From Pristionchus mayeri (Eukaryota > Nematoda > Chromadorea > Rhabditida > Neodiplogasteridae), in the NCBI GenBank assembly GCA_036245805.1, contig BTRK01000002.1, forward strand, positions 9,420,689 to 9,484,688: a stretch of DNA of 64,000 nt, in the 5' to 3' direction. Both the position numbers and the translations under genes were made by a program. The notes below the pieces were generated by a model. The model saw nothing but the letters and a program-made list of their open reading frames with translations. It had not been told where the DNA came from and did not search any database. Each line of letters begins with the position of its first letter. The stretch's first letter is position 1. Shown here one piece after another: positions 45,469 to 58,200 of the stretch.

Positions 45469-48400
45469 TCAGACCGTGAACAGCGCCTTCTTCGGGTTAT
45501 TAGTGCTCTCGGCCGTCTGAAAAGTTGAGCCGATTTTATAAGGTTTTTTCTTATATGTGTAAAATATTTTTTAAAAAAAAAGCATTTTACAATTTATCTG
45601 TACCTGCATTTGGCCCTGATTGTTCAGCGGAGGCGGATCAATCGTTTTCGGCTCCTGGAAATAAATATATATTTTTTAAATAATATGTTTGCATGCACGA
45701 CATACGAACTCGAATGATTTCTGCAGATATGTTGTATTTGTTTATTAAGTATTATATTTTAGTTATTGAAAAAAATACCTCAGTGTAATCCTCTTCTCCG
45801 ACGCGCGCCTTCACGCTGCAGTACGACGGGCGTTCACTGAATTGTAAATTATTAATTAATAAACATATTTAAACTATTTTCGAAAATAGTACTGACGATA
45901 GCGGCAGTAGATCGATGAGGTAGAGCGAGAAGGGAATGGTGTCGCCTGCGAGTATTGTTATCAGTTTTTTTTTTAATTTCACATGTGAACTCATTCATAA
46001 ATTCCACAATTTCGGAATATTTCTACAAAAAATTTGTCTAGTTTATAAAAAATATAAATTTACGCAGTCGGAAGTGGGCGTAGAGAGCGACGGCAAGGTG
46101 AAAGAGGTAGACCAGAGAAAAGGGGAGGAGGTCCTGGAATTGATCTTTGCTTTCTGATCCGTGATCTTTCAATATTTCGCTATTTTGAAAGGACAGTGAG
46201 TTGTTCACTAAGCGGTAGTAGATCTTCAATATAAATGATCATTGATCAGAACAAGGTAGCCAATCGTTGATCTTAATATGATGCGATCTTTGATATTTCT
46301 CCTCACCTTCATTCCTCCGATGCCGAATCCAAAATAGGATGCGATCTTGGTAGCCTGCTGCAAAGGAGGAGGATTACAGCGAGATTCACAACTCAATATT
46401 TTCGTCAATCGAAAAATTATTCTCTTAGATCATCGATTATTCTCTTAGATCATCGACCACAGTAGTCGAATGACTGGTAGGCACTTTTTCGAATAATGCC
46501 CACAACCCCCCGACTTCGCCATAGCTTCCCATCGCTGAAGGTTTGCTCGAGTGAAAATGGAGAAGGGGATGGCCAGAAATTCAAGAAAATCAGATTAATG
46601 TTTGATAGCCGATCTTTGATTCCTGTGCTCACCATCGGCACGAGCAGGAGGAAGATGGAGGTCATTCGGAGGATCGAGGGGGACACTTCGAGGAAGTGGA
46701 GCAGCAACTGGAATTATGAGGCCATTAATTCGATGGAGATCAGAGTTTCTTCCGAGTTTTTCTAAAAACAGATTTTATTAAAATAAGTCAAAAGATCAAA
46801 GGTCAAAGTCCATAAGCCAGAGATCAAAGATCAACGATCACACCGTTGTCTGCAGACTCATACTGAGCCCATCGATGAAGGAGGAGAAGATCATGGCGGC
46901 CGGGAACATGCTATCTGAAATTTTGCATACTTGTGCTTAGATATATTGACGCTCTTCATTTCTACCTCCAATGAGGACGTGCCTACTTACCCCCCCCCCC
47001 CAATCAAAGTTCATTCACCTTGAATGCGGTCACTTAGCGCATAAAAAAGAAAATAACGGAAGATCATAGAACAAAGATTTGAATGCTTACTCGACTCGAA
47101 GTTGTGGCCGGAGCAGGTGTTGCGGGTGTCGTAGCGCAACTGGAATCAGAACATATTGTATGTTTAATCGTTATTCTTTATCAAGGCCGTATCTAGTACT
47201 TAGATTCAATGTTGGGCGTTAACCAACATATCTGTTTTTTTTAAATTTTACCATTATCTTCCTCACGGCCAGCGACAGCAGAATGATGCATTGCAGCGAC
47301 GAGAGCACCTTGACGCGATTGGCGCTTAATTAATTGAATAATTAATTTAATTAATGGAATGCTTAATTAATTAAATAGAGGGCACTTCTTCCATTTTTTG
47401 CCCATCCCGCCATTCCCCGATCGTTTTTCATTCCCTTCATCATGCAAAGCGATTGGGTAACCGACACTCAAGGTGAAATGTGGAGAGGAGGGGGTGGGCC
47501 AAATATTGAAGCAGTGGCAATTAGTGAATTATTTAATCGTACGTTCGGGTCAGCAGCATCACACCGCTCGTCACGACGTAGGCGATGCACTGAATTAGAG
47601 TAATTAATGTTAATTAATACCATAAATAATTAGAAATAAATGATCGTTGATCTCTGATAGTGATAATCACATTCGATAGTGGCTGGCACGACTGTGCTAG
47701 CGCGCTAAAAAGCACTAATAACGGAGACCAACGATCAAAGGTCAAAGATGGTTTTCGAAGACGCATCGTAGACAGGAAATTACGAACCTTGCCGATAAAG
47801 ATGACGTAAATGTTGGCGAAGTGCTCCGCCATCAACTGCATCATTTCGAAATCGAGTATGCCGGCGGTCACCCTGCCAATTTAACTTGAAGTACATTTTA
47901 TAATTTTAATTTTAAATATTCAACAAAGGCAGCGTGAAATAGATTGGAACTAGGCAGAAGAAACGTTATATTTTGCATATGCTTATTCACAAATACAAAT
48001 ATTTGAAAACGAACGCGAAAATGCACGCCAGAATGGTCTCCAGAACAACGGCGCTTTTGAAGAAATTCCTGAGGAAGTAGATGATGCTCAGCTCGTCCGT
48101 GTCCCTGCAAAATGGTAAGATTAAGTTAAAGTAACAATATTTTTAAAATCTATTTTATTTTTTCCATTGATAGTTTCTCGATGGGCATCTATGATATAAA
48201 TTGTCATTTTGATTTTTATGTACGCCGATGAAATGGAGTGATACAATGTGGTGTCACTCAACGTTCAATCAGTGCAGGGAAACCCACAAGAAGCAGATGT
48301 CCTCGTAGACTTTCTTGGCCATTCGTCGATAGATTTTCTGATCGCCGCCTTCCCTGTCGCACAGCTCGTTCTCACCCTTGAGGATTTGCTGCAATTGTAT

Positions 48401-51400
48401 TTTGATATATTTTAAAAATAAAACAATTTAAAAAAAATAAAATATATATACACGTTAATTAATAAAAAATACGTATACCTTCTGTACATCCGGCAGCTGC
48501 CCTCTGATGATGAGATGGCACAGCGACTCATCCGTGGCGCTGGAATTTCGTATAATTTATGACATTCAGTATGCAAATATTGTGCGATTTTTATTGTTGT
48601 ACTTCACTATAATAATACTAGTCCGGCTGCCCCCCGCCTTCGGCGGGGGCCCCGTCCTAGCGGAGTAGGTTTCGCAATCACTCGTTTCGCAACTTGTTGA
48701 CTTCCCCCTCCATGTTTCGCAATTGTTTCGCAATAGTTTCGCAATCCGGACAGACGCACAGACACACACAGCGCTTTATATATAGGTATAGATTATATTT
48801 ACACTTAAAGTTTCTAAAAGCATAAGAGAAACTCGCTAAAAGGTGATGATCATCCCGATGAGATAGAAGGCCATCGCCATATAGCACACGTCACTCATCT
48901 TCAAACTCTCGTGCAGCATCATGCACATCGCCTGAATGAGATGATATCACGCCTCTCACGAGAGAATGGAGCTGAATTTGCCATCCATGGGAATGGAGGA
49001 AAATCGTGAATTGATATCCAACCCGTTTTTTGCCACCCTGAGGCATGTCAGAGTGACCCCCGAAACAGTTTTGTGCACACTTCATTTTGGAGCTCCATAC
49101 GTAGGGTCGGATACCGGCATCACTCACTTTGAGAGCTGTTTTCGTGGAAACAGTGAAATATAGAGCAAAATTGACCTCTGAGTGTCCCCGACTCATTCTT
49201 CGAGCTCTATCGGTCTATCTAAACCAAATTTCTCTTAATCCCATTTTGAAAAGTGGTATAGTTCAGGCTGATTTTATCAAAAATGTAGGTGCATAAGCAG
49301 CCCAAATTTTCGCAGTGTATACAGCTCAGCGAGAGCTTTCGAGTGAGTGGTTTGCGAAAAAATATACGAACACTTGGGTGAGAGTTTTGCCCTTTTAACT
49401 TCGTCTGAATCGTTTGAACACTATCTTCAACAGACGATTTCATTCCACGCCGCTCCATTCTTCGAGCGCTGCCAACAATGATCGATTTCCAATCAATTTT
49501 TAATTGATATCCCCTTTGAAAATACTGCTCGAAGGATCCAGACGAAGTTAAAATGGCCTAACTTCGTATATTTTTCGCAAACCACTCATTCGAAAGCTCT
49601 CACTGAGCTGTATTCACTGCGAAAATTTGAGCTGCTTCTGCACCTACATTTTTGAGAAAATCAGCCTGAACTGTACCACTGTTCAAAATGGGATTCAAAG
49701 AAATTGGTTTAGATAGATCGATATAGCTCGAAAAATGAGTCGGGGTCACTCAGAGGTTAATTTTGTTATATCTTTCACCGTTTCCACGAAAACAGCTCTC
49801 AAACTGAGTGATGCCGAAATGTGACCCGGTGTGGGGAGCTCCAAAATGAAGTCTGAATAATACGGCTTCAGAGGTCACTCAGGCATGCCTTAGGATGGCG
49901 AAAACTGGCTAGAACCAATTTCATCATCCCATGCTAAGCTCGATTCTCTCATGAGAGGCGTGATATTTGATATTTGTATGTTGTGATTTTTTTAAATCAC
50001 AAATTTCAAAGAACTTCATCATATTAGGGTTGCACGTTCCAAAAATGTAACGATTTTTGACCGGTCTTTCAAATAATTTTTGAAGCACAACATTTCTTGT
50101 TTCAAAATATGTTGATCTTTGGCCATTTCTTTTCTTAATCTATTATATCTGATCTCTCACCGTGAATATCGCATTCACCAGGTGCATGCCCAGCGGGGCG
50201 AGCGAGCGCAGATGGAATGGTAGCGATTCGACGAGTGAGACCGTAGATGAGAAGATGATGAACTGAAATCGTCAACTACAGTACCGCATGGAGCCTGTGC
50301 ACACCGTTTGATCATCACTGACTAATTTCATTCTCATCTAGGTGGAACTATTTTAAGGCATTCGGTAAATCGCCAATTGACTTATCCCCCTTAACACTCA
50401 GCCTACACAAGAATGGAGATTTTCCCAATGCCTACAGTATTCCAAGGAGCGGTCAATCGATAACTGTCTTTGTTCTCCCTAACCACTCACCATATCACCG
50501 AGCGCGAGGAAGAAGAGGGCGACTTCCGTAGCCACTCTCGCGCCCGTCGACACGATGCCCGCCCAGATGACGTTGGCGAGCAGGAACCCGAGCTGGCACC
50601 GACGACGGCCGATGAAACTGGAGGGGGTACGGTTGTCTTAGGGATACGGTGACACACTTAGGCATACGGTAATCCATTTAGAGGTGTGGTAGTCTGGGAT
50701 ATAGCTATTGCCTAGTACCCGGATTCTCGAAGGGGCCGATCAGGAGGTTGAATAACAGTCAAGGAGGTAGAGATTTTAGATCTAAGATTTGCTTAGATGC
50801 GACCGATGAATCTGGAGGAATACGGCAGTTAGGATACGGTGGTCAAGAATTTCGCAAGTTGTTATAGGGGATACTGTATTCAGAGAGAGGAACCAATAAC
50901 GTAAATACTCCCGGTATTTATTGTTGTGGACGTCGTTCGAACATTGAAAATCTCCACCTCACCGTTCCAGCAGCGGGGCGGCCAGCCCGATTGCCACGCC
51001 TCCTCCGATCCTCCAGTACACGAGACGGAAGTGGGGATCGACCTCAAAACAAGAAAGATCGAAAGCTCATCATTCACTGACCAAAGACCAATTTCCCACC
51101 TTAGGCAGTTCTATCTCCATTCTGATGTAGTACCCGGGCTCGCGACAGCCGTAGAAAGGGCGGGGCGAGCCGTGCGGTATGGTGTCGAAGGCCTTGATCA
51201 TGTGAAGAAGCATGCTGAAAAGATCAAAGATCAAAGATCAATTCTTAAAAGTATCTGTTATTGATTCATTGAATGGGAGAATTGAGCATGAACATTGAAA
51301 TAGCATAAGATCGAAGATCAGCCGATGTCTTAAAGTTGTATGCGGTATTTGATCTTTGATCTTTGACATTTGGTGCTCCTTACATGTAATTGTGGAGCAG

Positions 51401-53874
51401 CGATGCGCACAGCATCACTCCCAGGTAGCCGAACAGCCGCACCCTCACGTCGTCCCAGTGACCTACAGAGTTTTTATATGGCAATTATCGATTAGCCTAC
51501 AGTAACCCAAAAATCTCACTGTTGAAAGTAATCAGTTATCAATCGTCCCCTACCGTATCGAATCATCGCGTGCTCATACTTGACGCGCTGCGCAGCGCCT
51601 TGTGTCGTTGTGGTACTGTAAGTAAATCGACGATTGATTTTTTAAAGATCGATCACTTCTTGAAGATACTGTAGACAGCGGATACGGGCGCGCCATCGGG
51701 AGTCTTGGCCAGCGGCGTCGTCTCGCCATCACTGGGCTCCTGACCAGACATTCAGTTGTCGATAGTAAGTGTGGGTTACTGTATCTCCATTAAAATCATT
51801 TAGCGATAGCTGCCAAGCGAACGTGACATGTAGTTATTCATTATTTATGCAAAAGAATTTTCGATGGTAATTTACAGTAAATGAGATACTGTACTTGAAA
51901 ACCCATTTCTCGATCGCAATTCTATGTGTTGATGCATACTGTAGTTTACTGTACCTGCGAGGGCGGCTGGCTACTTGGCGGCTGGCTACTAGGCGGTTGG
52001 CTGCTGGGCGGCTGACTGCTCGGGGACTGGCTACTCGGCGGCTTGGAGCACTTTTCGGCGCTGAAATTGCGTCATCATGACGTCATCGCTCCGTAAGAAG
52101 ACGCAATACCTCTCCAGTGACGCCTGCTTTGATGGGATGCTGTCGGGAATGCGCGGAATTTCGGCCTCCCTGAAATGATGTCATTATTGCGTCCTCTAAA
52201 ATGATGTCATCGCGTCATCATCTTCAGGAAGAATGACGTCATACTTCTTCGGCGTCATCGCCGCCTTCAGCGGTCTCGTGTCGGGAATGCGTGGAGTTCG
52301 GGCCTCCCTCAAATTACGTCATCATTACGTCATTACCGAAAATTACATGTTACTGCCATATAACACAGCGCTAGAATGTGTACTGTAGTAGTGGGGTGCG
52401 GAAAACTTCTTTCAAATAGGGGCATGGTAGGGATCATTGTTGACGTTGCATTCGCTAAGATGACGTCATACTTCATCGGCGTCATCGCCTTCTTCAGCGG
52501 CATCATGTCGGGAATGCGCGCGGTTCGGCCTCCCTGAAATGGTGTCATCATTATGTCATCATGCAAACATGCCCTATATGATAGTTCAGATGACATCATA
52601 ATGACGTCGCCACCGTCTTAGATGACGCCACCATTAAGAAAAACGACGTCATACTTCATCGGTGTCATCGCCTGCTTCAGCGGCATCATGTCGGGAATGC
52701 GCGTAGCTCTGGCCACCCTGAATGCGAGTATCCTTATTTTTGTCCACATGTAATTAAACAATACGGTTTGGCAAATTGCCAACAATCAAACGCAAATTGG
52801 CACCTTGCCAGAACTAAAAACTGTGTTTTTTCCCGCGGTAAAAGAGGCGAAATCCCTCACTTTTTGCGACCCTCTTGGTCCCTCCAGAACTCGGTGGGCC
52901 GATGATCTTGTGCTTGCGCTTGTTCGTCTTGCTCGTGTTCGATTTTGACCTACGAAAGGTCGAAGATCAAAGATCAATCGATCAATCCAACTCACCGCCC
53001 CTTCCCAGTCTTGTCCGATCGGGCCGACTGCAATGTTTATATTATTAACAACATACTTAGGCTCTGTACGGATATCGAGGTCCCAATTGAAATCTACCCG
53101 GTTAACGAGGTCCGAATGGATTCGAATTTTTAACGAGGTCCGAATCGGATTATCGAGGTCCCAATCAAGTTTTTTTTGTAAAATTTAAATATACCAAATG
53201 TTATCATTCTTATGGAATAATGCTCGTTTTGAGGTCACATACAGTTCTCATTAAGTCCCCATGCACTTGCCTTCCTTCCTTCGTTGTACCTCCCACTGCT
53301 CATTCAGTGGACTAGATCAGTTATGTTATCAACGTGCATCAAAGTAATATGTTTCTAATAATCTTCCGGATTATATTTGTGATCGTGCATGTTCGTCGGC
53401 ATTACCCCAGGCTTTGAGCGGATGTCAATTCTGTCCAAAGCGCTTGGATTATTCATAAGCGAAAATGGAGAATACCAATCACGAGATGTAATCATCAACG
53501 AACCCATAATTCTCTAACATGGCTAGTAACTCGAATATGAATATTTACATGGAGTAAAACAATATAATCGAATAAAACGATTGGGACCTCGATATTCCGA
53601 ATGGGACCTCGTTAATCCATGGGGGCCCATTGGGACCTCGTTAATCCATTCGGACCTCGTTAATCGATTGGGACCTCGATATCCGGACAGAGCCCATACT
53701 TAATTAGCAAAACAAGGATAAATCACTTGATAAATAAGGAAAATAAAGCGAAATAGGAAGAAATTACCGGGCCAGAACGGAGCGACCACATCGTGCGAGC
53801 GAGAAGGGTAGAAATGACCGGGAAACGAAATGGGCAAATCAATTGATCGATCGATCTCTCGCCTCGCGCTCATT
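45469..53874 (-). CDS. Divergent MFS/SLC22-type multi-pass transporter
   Basis: Start ATG at 53,874 (MSARREIDRSIDLPISF), stop TGA at 45,469 after NNPKKALFTV. The long N-terminal tail comes from small exons: 53,768-53,874, ~52,997-53,030, ~52,870-52,950, four related exons at 52,105-52,716, a PSSQPPSSQPP stretch near 51,960-52,050, and ~51,555-51,615. The first helix is at 51,386-51,461 (LFGYLGVMLCASLLHNY), then 51,100-51,214 and 50,963-51,042. The exon 50,491-50,617 opens FIGRRRCQLGFLLAN, the MFS loop motif. Later exons give VESLPFHLRSLAPLGMHLVN (~50,160-50,262), DESLCHLIIRGQLPDVQK (~48,480-48,540), like the PESPRWLxxKG turn of organic cation transporters, and hydrophobic exons down to 46,640. 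The substrate is unknown. The exon at ~48,845-48,932 runs into TAG without a clear donor, so that part of the model is unsure. Confidence 0.65.
48604..48790. repeat. Short interspersed element with TTTCGCAA repeats
   Basis: Begins GGCTGCCCCCCGCCTTCGG (GC-rich hairpin CCCCGCC/GGCGGGG), carries GTTTCGCAA five times, and ends GACGCACAGACACACACAG then GCGCTTTATATATAGG. The ending style resembles tails of dispersed non-LTR-type elements. The class is uncertain. It lies in an intron of the transporter gene. Confidence 0.55.
48938..49972. mobile_element. 1-kb foldback element in transporter intron
   Basis: TGATATCACGCCTCTCACGAG at 48,941 is mirrored by CTCATGAGAGGCGTGATAT ending at 49,972. Inner arms share GACCCCCGAAACAG-like, CACTCAGAGGT-like and CGAGAGCTTTCGAGTGAGTGG-like blocks (imperfect). 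The centre is near 49,455. No transposase. Confidence 0.85.
52105..52716 (-). repeat. Four tandem related exons encoding RIPD-x-x-PLK repeats
   Basis: On the minus strand four segments, at about 52,630-52,716, 52,460-52,545, 52,230-52,310 and 52,105-52,170, each read through a related sequence: RIPDMMPLKQAMTPMKYDV, RIPDMMPLKKAMTPMKYDV, RIPDTRPLKAAMTPKKYDV and RIPDSIPSKQA. Each has a CAG acceptor before it (CCTCCCTGAAAT on the plus strand). They belong to the cytoplasmic N-terminus of the transporter gene and arose by exon duplication. Confidence 0.75.
53058..53697. mobile_element. MITE with iterated ACGAGGTCC motifs
   Basis: Inverted ends GGCTCTGT(A/C)CGGATATCGAGG at both sides. Several copies of TATCGAGGTCCCAAT and TTAACGAGGTCCGAAT lie in the left part and inverted copies in the right part. 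Non-coding, in an intron of the transporter gene. Confidence 0.85.
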
Positions 53875-54424
53875 TTACTGCAAAGCTGGAATATTGAAAT
53901 TAGTGAGACTGACCAACAAGGGTGATTTTGAGTGAGTTTAAGCATTAGTAATGATGAATTCATCACATCTTCATGTGATGAATTAATCATTACTTGCTGC
54001 AGGGAATGCAATTTCAATAAAACAAATAGATAAAGAGCTGAAGAGTAGTGGTCGAGATTGCACCGTGGATCTTAGACATTCCGTCCAGGTTCAGCTTCAC
54101 AGTCGTCTACGATAATTGGGCCGGGCAAAGTGTTTATCTTATCTTTCTCCCACTTCATTACAATTCGAATGACAATTGTTGGTTGTGCTTCAAACTGCTT
54201 ACAAGACCCTAGGTGCTGAGTTGTGAGCGATGTTTGCTTCTGTCTCCTTTGAAATAAATTTTCATTCATCTTCTAGACGGAGCGCATTGAGTGATCTTTG
54301 ACGTTGAAATCGCCTTGCCCAAATGATAATCGAACGCTGTTTATCGAGACATACAGAACGGAAGGATGCCGGATTAACAACCGGAATGGAAGGGCGGAAG
54401 CACAGGGGTGATTATGTTGCGCAC

Positions 54425-54545
54425 AGTTCGCAAGAGGAATCGTCTGACTCTCTCCAAAGTGCTCTCTCTCTCGCTCATCATGCTCTCTCGCTTTTTCTAA
54501 CCGCCGATAGAGTGTGTGATATGAGGAGAGTCGGACCACTGATCG
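54425..54545. repeat. CTCTCTCC hairpin repeat, member 1
   Basis: Pattern TCTGACTCTCTCCAAA ... CTCTCTCGCT ... GAGAGTGTGTGATATGAGGAGAGTC, able to fold on itself. The same pattern recurs at about 54,895, 61,025 and 61,838. Confidence 0.65.
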
Positions 54546-54894
54546 TTCGCAAAGCTAAGAGGATGCGCTTTTACCAATTCCTTCTCGTTTTTCATGTCAG
54601 AATACAGTCAATTCTCGTTTGCTTCCCTGCGTTTTCTCATTACATTTCGAGACAACGGATGTGCTTCACGCACTAACTTGCTCAACCCTGAATCAAACGC
54701 TGTTTATCAATGAAAACAGTTGACAGACAGAACGGGAGGATGCGGGATTAACAACCGGAATGGGTGGGCGGAATCACAGGGGAGAGTAGTAGTGCTCGGG
54801 GGTAATCTCTGGGATTCAGTGGTTAGTCAAGTGATCTTTGATCTTTGTGAAGAGGCCAGAGGCGGGTGTAAGTAGAAGCTGCTGCAGAAGCGAT

Positions 54895-54990
54895 AATACT
54901 GTACGACAAGCAATGCTCTCGCTCTCTCCATTTCGCATGATCTCTCGCTGTTCTCTGACCGGTGAGAGAGTGTGTGGAATGGAGAGACCG
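54895..54990. repeat. CTCTCTCC hairpin repeat, member 2
   Basis: GCTCTCTCCATTTCGCATGA, CTCTCGCTGTTCTC, then GAGAGAGTGTGTGGAATGGA. Same layout as the member at 54,425. Confidence 0.65.
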
Positions 54991-55292
54991 TAGCATTATC
55001 TCGCTAAAAAAATACAGAGTGACCCTTGAGATGGTTGATACTGATTCGTGATGTAGAACAATGAGATGAGATCGATGGTGGGAGATATTTGAGACAGAAA
55101 ATGGAGATACAATTTAAGATTTTCTTCACACCAAGCCGCTGCATTCACTGCTGTTCATCTGAAAGTGATCTTAGATCTACCATTCAATCAATTATTGATT
55201 TTTTAGATTTAAAATGAACAAATATACAGTATTCTTTGAGAATAGTTTAATTATTTTCTCACAGATTCAGATGCGTCTCGGCGTGTCGGATG

Positions 55293-58200
55293 TCAGTAGT
55301 CGTCCTCGTCGTTCTCGAGATCCTCGCACTCCTTGCCGACCACCTGCGCAAAATTAAAAATTTGAATTTACCGCCATAAAATTTCGGAAAATATTTTCTC
55401 TACACAAAAAGTTCGATTTTTAGAGAGTCGTGAATTAATACCTTCATGGTGGCCAGCCGGTTCTCCTGTCGGTAGAAGTGCTTGAAGTTGGCGACCTGAG
55501 AAGTAATGAAGTCAGATTACGATTCGGAGTGACTGTGAGTCTAGCGTAATCTATCAGAACTCACAATGATGGGCACGGGCAGGGCGAGTGTGAGCACGCC
55601 GATGAGTGCGCACATGCCGCCGACGATCTTACCGTATGACCCGGTAGGCACGAGGTCACCGTACCTGCAAATCGAGAAATGAGTTAATTCATCTTCACAA
55701 TGTATTAGATTGTCTCAAAAGTTTCTGACTATTTTCATTTGTTCATGTTTTCACCTCTCCTGTCCTTTGATGTTGACCGATTTGCTTTTGGTCTTCGACC
55801 ACATACAAGGACTTGGGTTTTCTATCTAGCGCACATTACCTCAGTCCTAAATAGCTCGTAAGATTCTCGCCATAAACTCTGAAATTCATCGAGATGGCAA
55901 AGATACTTACTTTTTCAAAGGGTCAAAATACTTCGTAAAATCGTGTGAGGTGCAAATTCAATACACTACCGTGAAGTACTCCCAACAGGTTATTAACGGG
56001 TCATATTTGATAGATGTACAGTTATATCCACGTATACAAGGAGCGCACAATCTGAAAACCACACTAGCTGGTAATTCACGAAGTAGCATCAATAGATCCT
56101 GGATTTGTGTTGAGGATCCGAGATAGCTCATTTGCGGTGATTTGTGAAGTAATTTCCCCAATAAATATATGACTAGAATTAGAAGATATTTGAACGATTC
56201 ATTACTGAGTTCAGCTTATCGAAATGTGGAAGTCGAATGTCAAGCATTAAAATATGCCGTTTTCACAATCTCCCGTTCCAAGCAAGCATTGATTTCCGTA
56301 TTTTACGAGGTTATCTGAACAATTAGTCCTTGGACTATCCCTCATTCACAAGTAGAATCAACAGGATAATCCTATGCGAGATTTCATCATCAGCAAAATG
56401 CGCCAAAAATAGGCATATTTCGACATTTCAGCAAAAATAATTAATGTCTCTCATACCACGCACCATAGTTTTGATTTCAATGCATGATAGTATTACACTA
56501 CCTAGACCGTAACTCGTGCTAAAAGGAAAATTGAAACATCCGATGGTGACAAGAGCAAACTTGAAAAAATAAATAGTCAGAAACTTTTGATACAACCTAA
56601 TAAATAAGGTACACCAATTGCTTCCCTATCTCGCAATTCAATTCGTTCTCACTGCATCATTGTGATCATCCGTGGTGATTCATCACAATTTCATTTTTTC
56701 AGATATTTTTTGGTTGTTGAGTTGTGTTTCGCTCTGTTCGCAAAAACAAAGCCGGTATGAATTGAACGATGTTTCCCAGTAAAATCCCATTAGAAAAATA
56801 TCCATTTTTTTCTTTTTTTGGATATCTTTCATCACTTTTCGAATGAGCATTTCAGCCATGTTTCACATTGTTCGTAAGATTACAGTGGGTGTAAATTTAA
56901 CGATGGTTTCTGAGTATCTGGTTTTTAAAAAAATCAATAATCCACTCACCCGACAGTGGTCATCGTCACCAGCACGAACCAGAAGGAGGCAGGGATGGAG
57001 GTGAACTGAAAATATGATCTTTGATCTTTAGCATACCATCTAAGCTCACTTTAGATAAAATTGTGTGATGTTTGGTAAGTTATCGAGCAAATACACATGA
57101 TTTTAAAATTTCAAGAGGGTTGCAATTTTGTTTTGATATTTCGCCCCCTTCTCACCTTAGTGTTCGGCTCTCCCTGCTCGGCGAAGTAAATGCCCGATGA
57201 GAATAGGACGAGTGCAATCACCTGTGATTGAATTATTGTAAGGCAATCAAGGTGTTTAGCAGGACTCGCAGAATACTGCACTTCGTTTGAAGAGCAAAAT
57301 TTGTATAGTGCATGATACAGTTTAGACACCGGATTTGCTGAGTGAAATATGATCGGAGAACAACAAACCATGAAGAAGACCAGCAGACACAGCTCCTGCA
57401 CCGACGCCCGGAACGTCTTCCCGAGAATCTGCAGCCCGACTGAGTGCCTGAAGGGAGTGATCTTTGAATTTTGATTATGAAAGACCATTTTGTGCCTTAA
57501 TGAGGCTAATGACCAGCTTGCAGTTAATGCCCTTTGTTCTTTTATATCGTATGCATTAGTTATAAGATGTGAAGGTCTATAGGCGGGGATGTCATTAATT
57601 CCCATAGATCAAATACCAAAGATCAAAGATCAAAGATCAAACCTCGACAATTTGAAGATTCGGAACACTCGGACGAGTCGCAGCACTCGCAGCACGGCGA
57701 ACGACATCGAACTGCTGCCTTTGGGCCCGTTTTCAGCCCTAAAATCGATCTTTTTTGTTTGGAAATTCAGAAAAAAAAATTAAAACAAAGCTCCAATCCA
57801 GCAACGTTTTAGTATCACATGATTACACTCGAAGGTGCATAAGCTGTTATATCCGAATTTTGAATTTTCTCTGAAATGCTCGTGTGTAAGCCAGTGCTGC
57901 AAGGATTTGCTGAAAATATGACACTCAAAATGGTAATAAGTCAGCATATATCTAGCATATATTGACATATATGTCTGATGTTTAGTTGCCAACTGAAACA
58001 CAGTTAAGCGCAAATTATGGACAGAGTGTGTGGGCTTCCATCATTACAATGCAGCTCGTGATTTGTTGTGTTCCATGTTATGCGTAGGGGAATTCGCGTT
58101 ATGAGTAAGCTGGTTAGTTCACTACTGACCGATGTGTCGAATTCTGTCCAAAGCCCGCCATCATCCTTGAAATTTTCGTGTACTTCGCACCCATTTTTCA

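Larger units (their letters stand above)
53880..55290. other. Intergenic region between transporter and shk-1
   Basis: Upstream (5') side of the transporter gene and 3' side of shk-1. It contains two imperfectly repeated blocks (AACGCTGTTTATC...CAGAACGG...GGATTAACAACCGGAATG) near 54,330-54,390 and 54,700-54,765, and the hairpin repeats listed separately. No gene supported. Confidence 0.5.

Noticed and set aside
57111..57605. 164-residue minus frame overlapping shk-1 exons
   Set aside because: It reads through introns of shk-1; the spliced model explains the conserved parts better.
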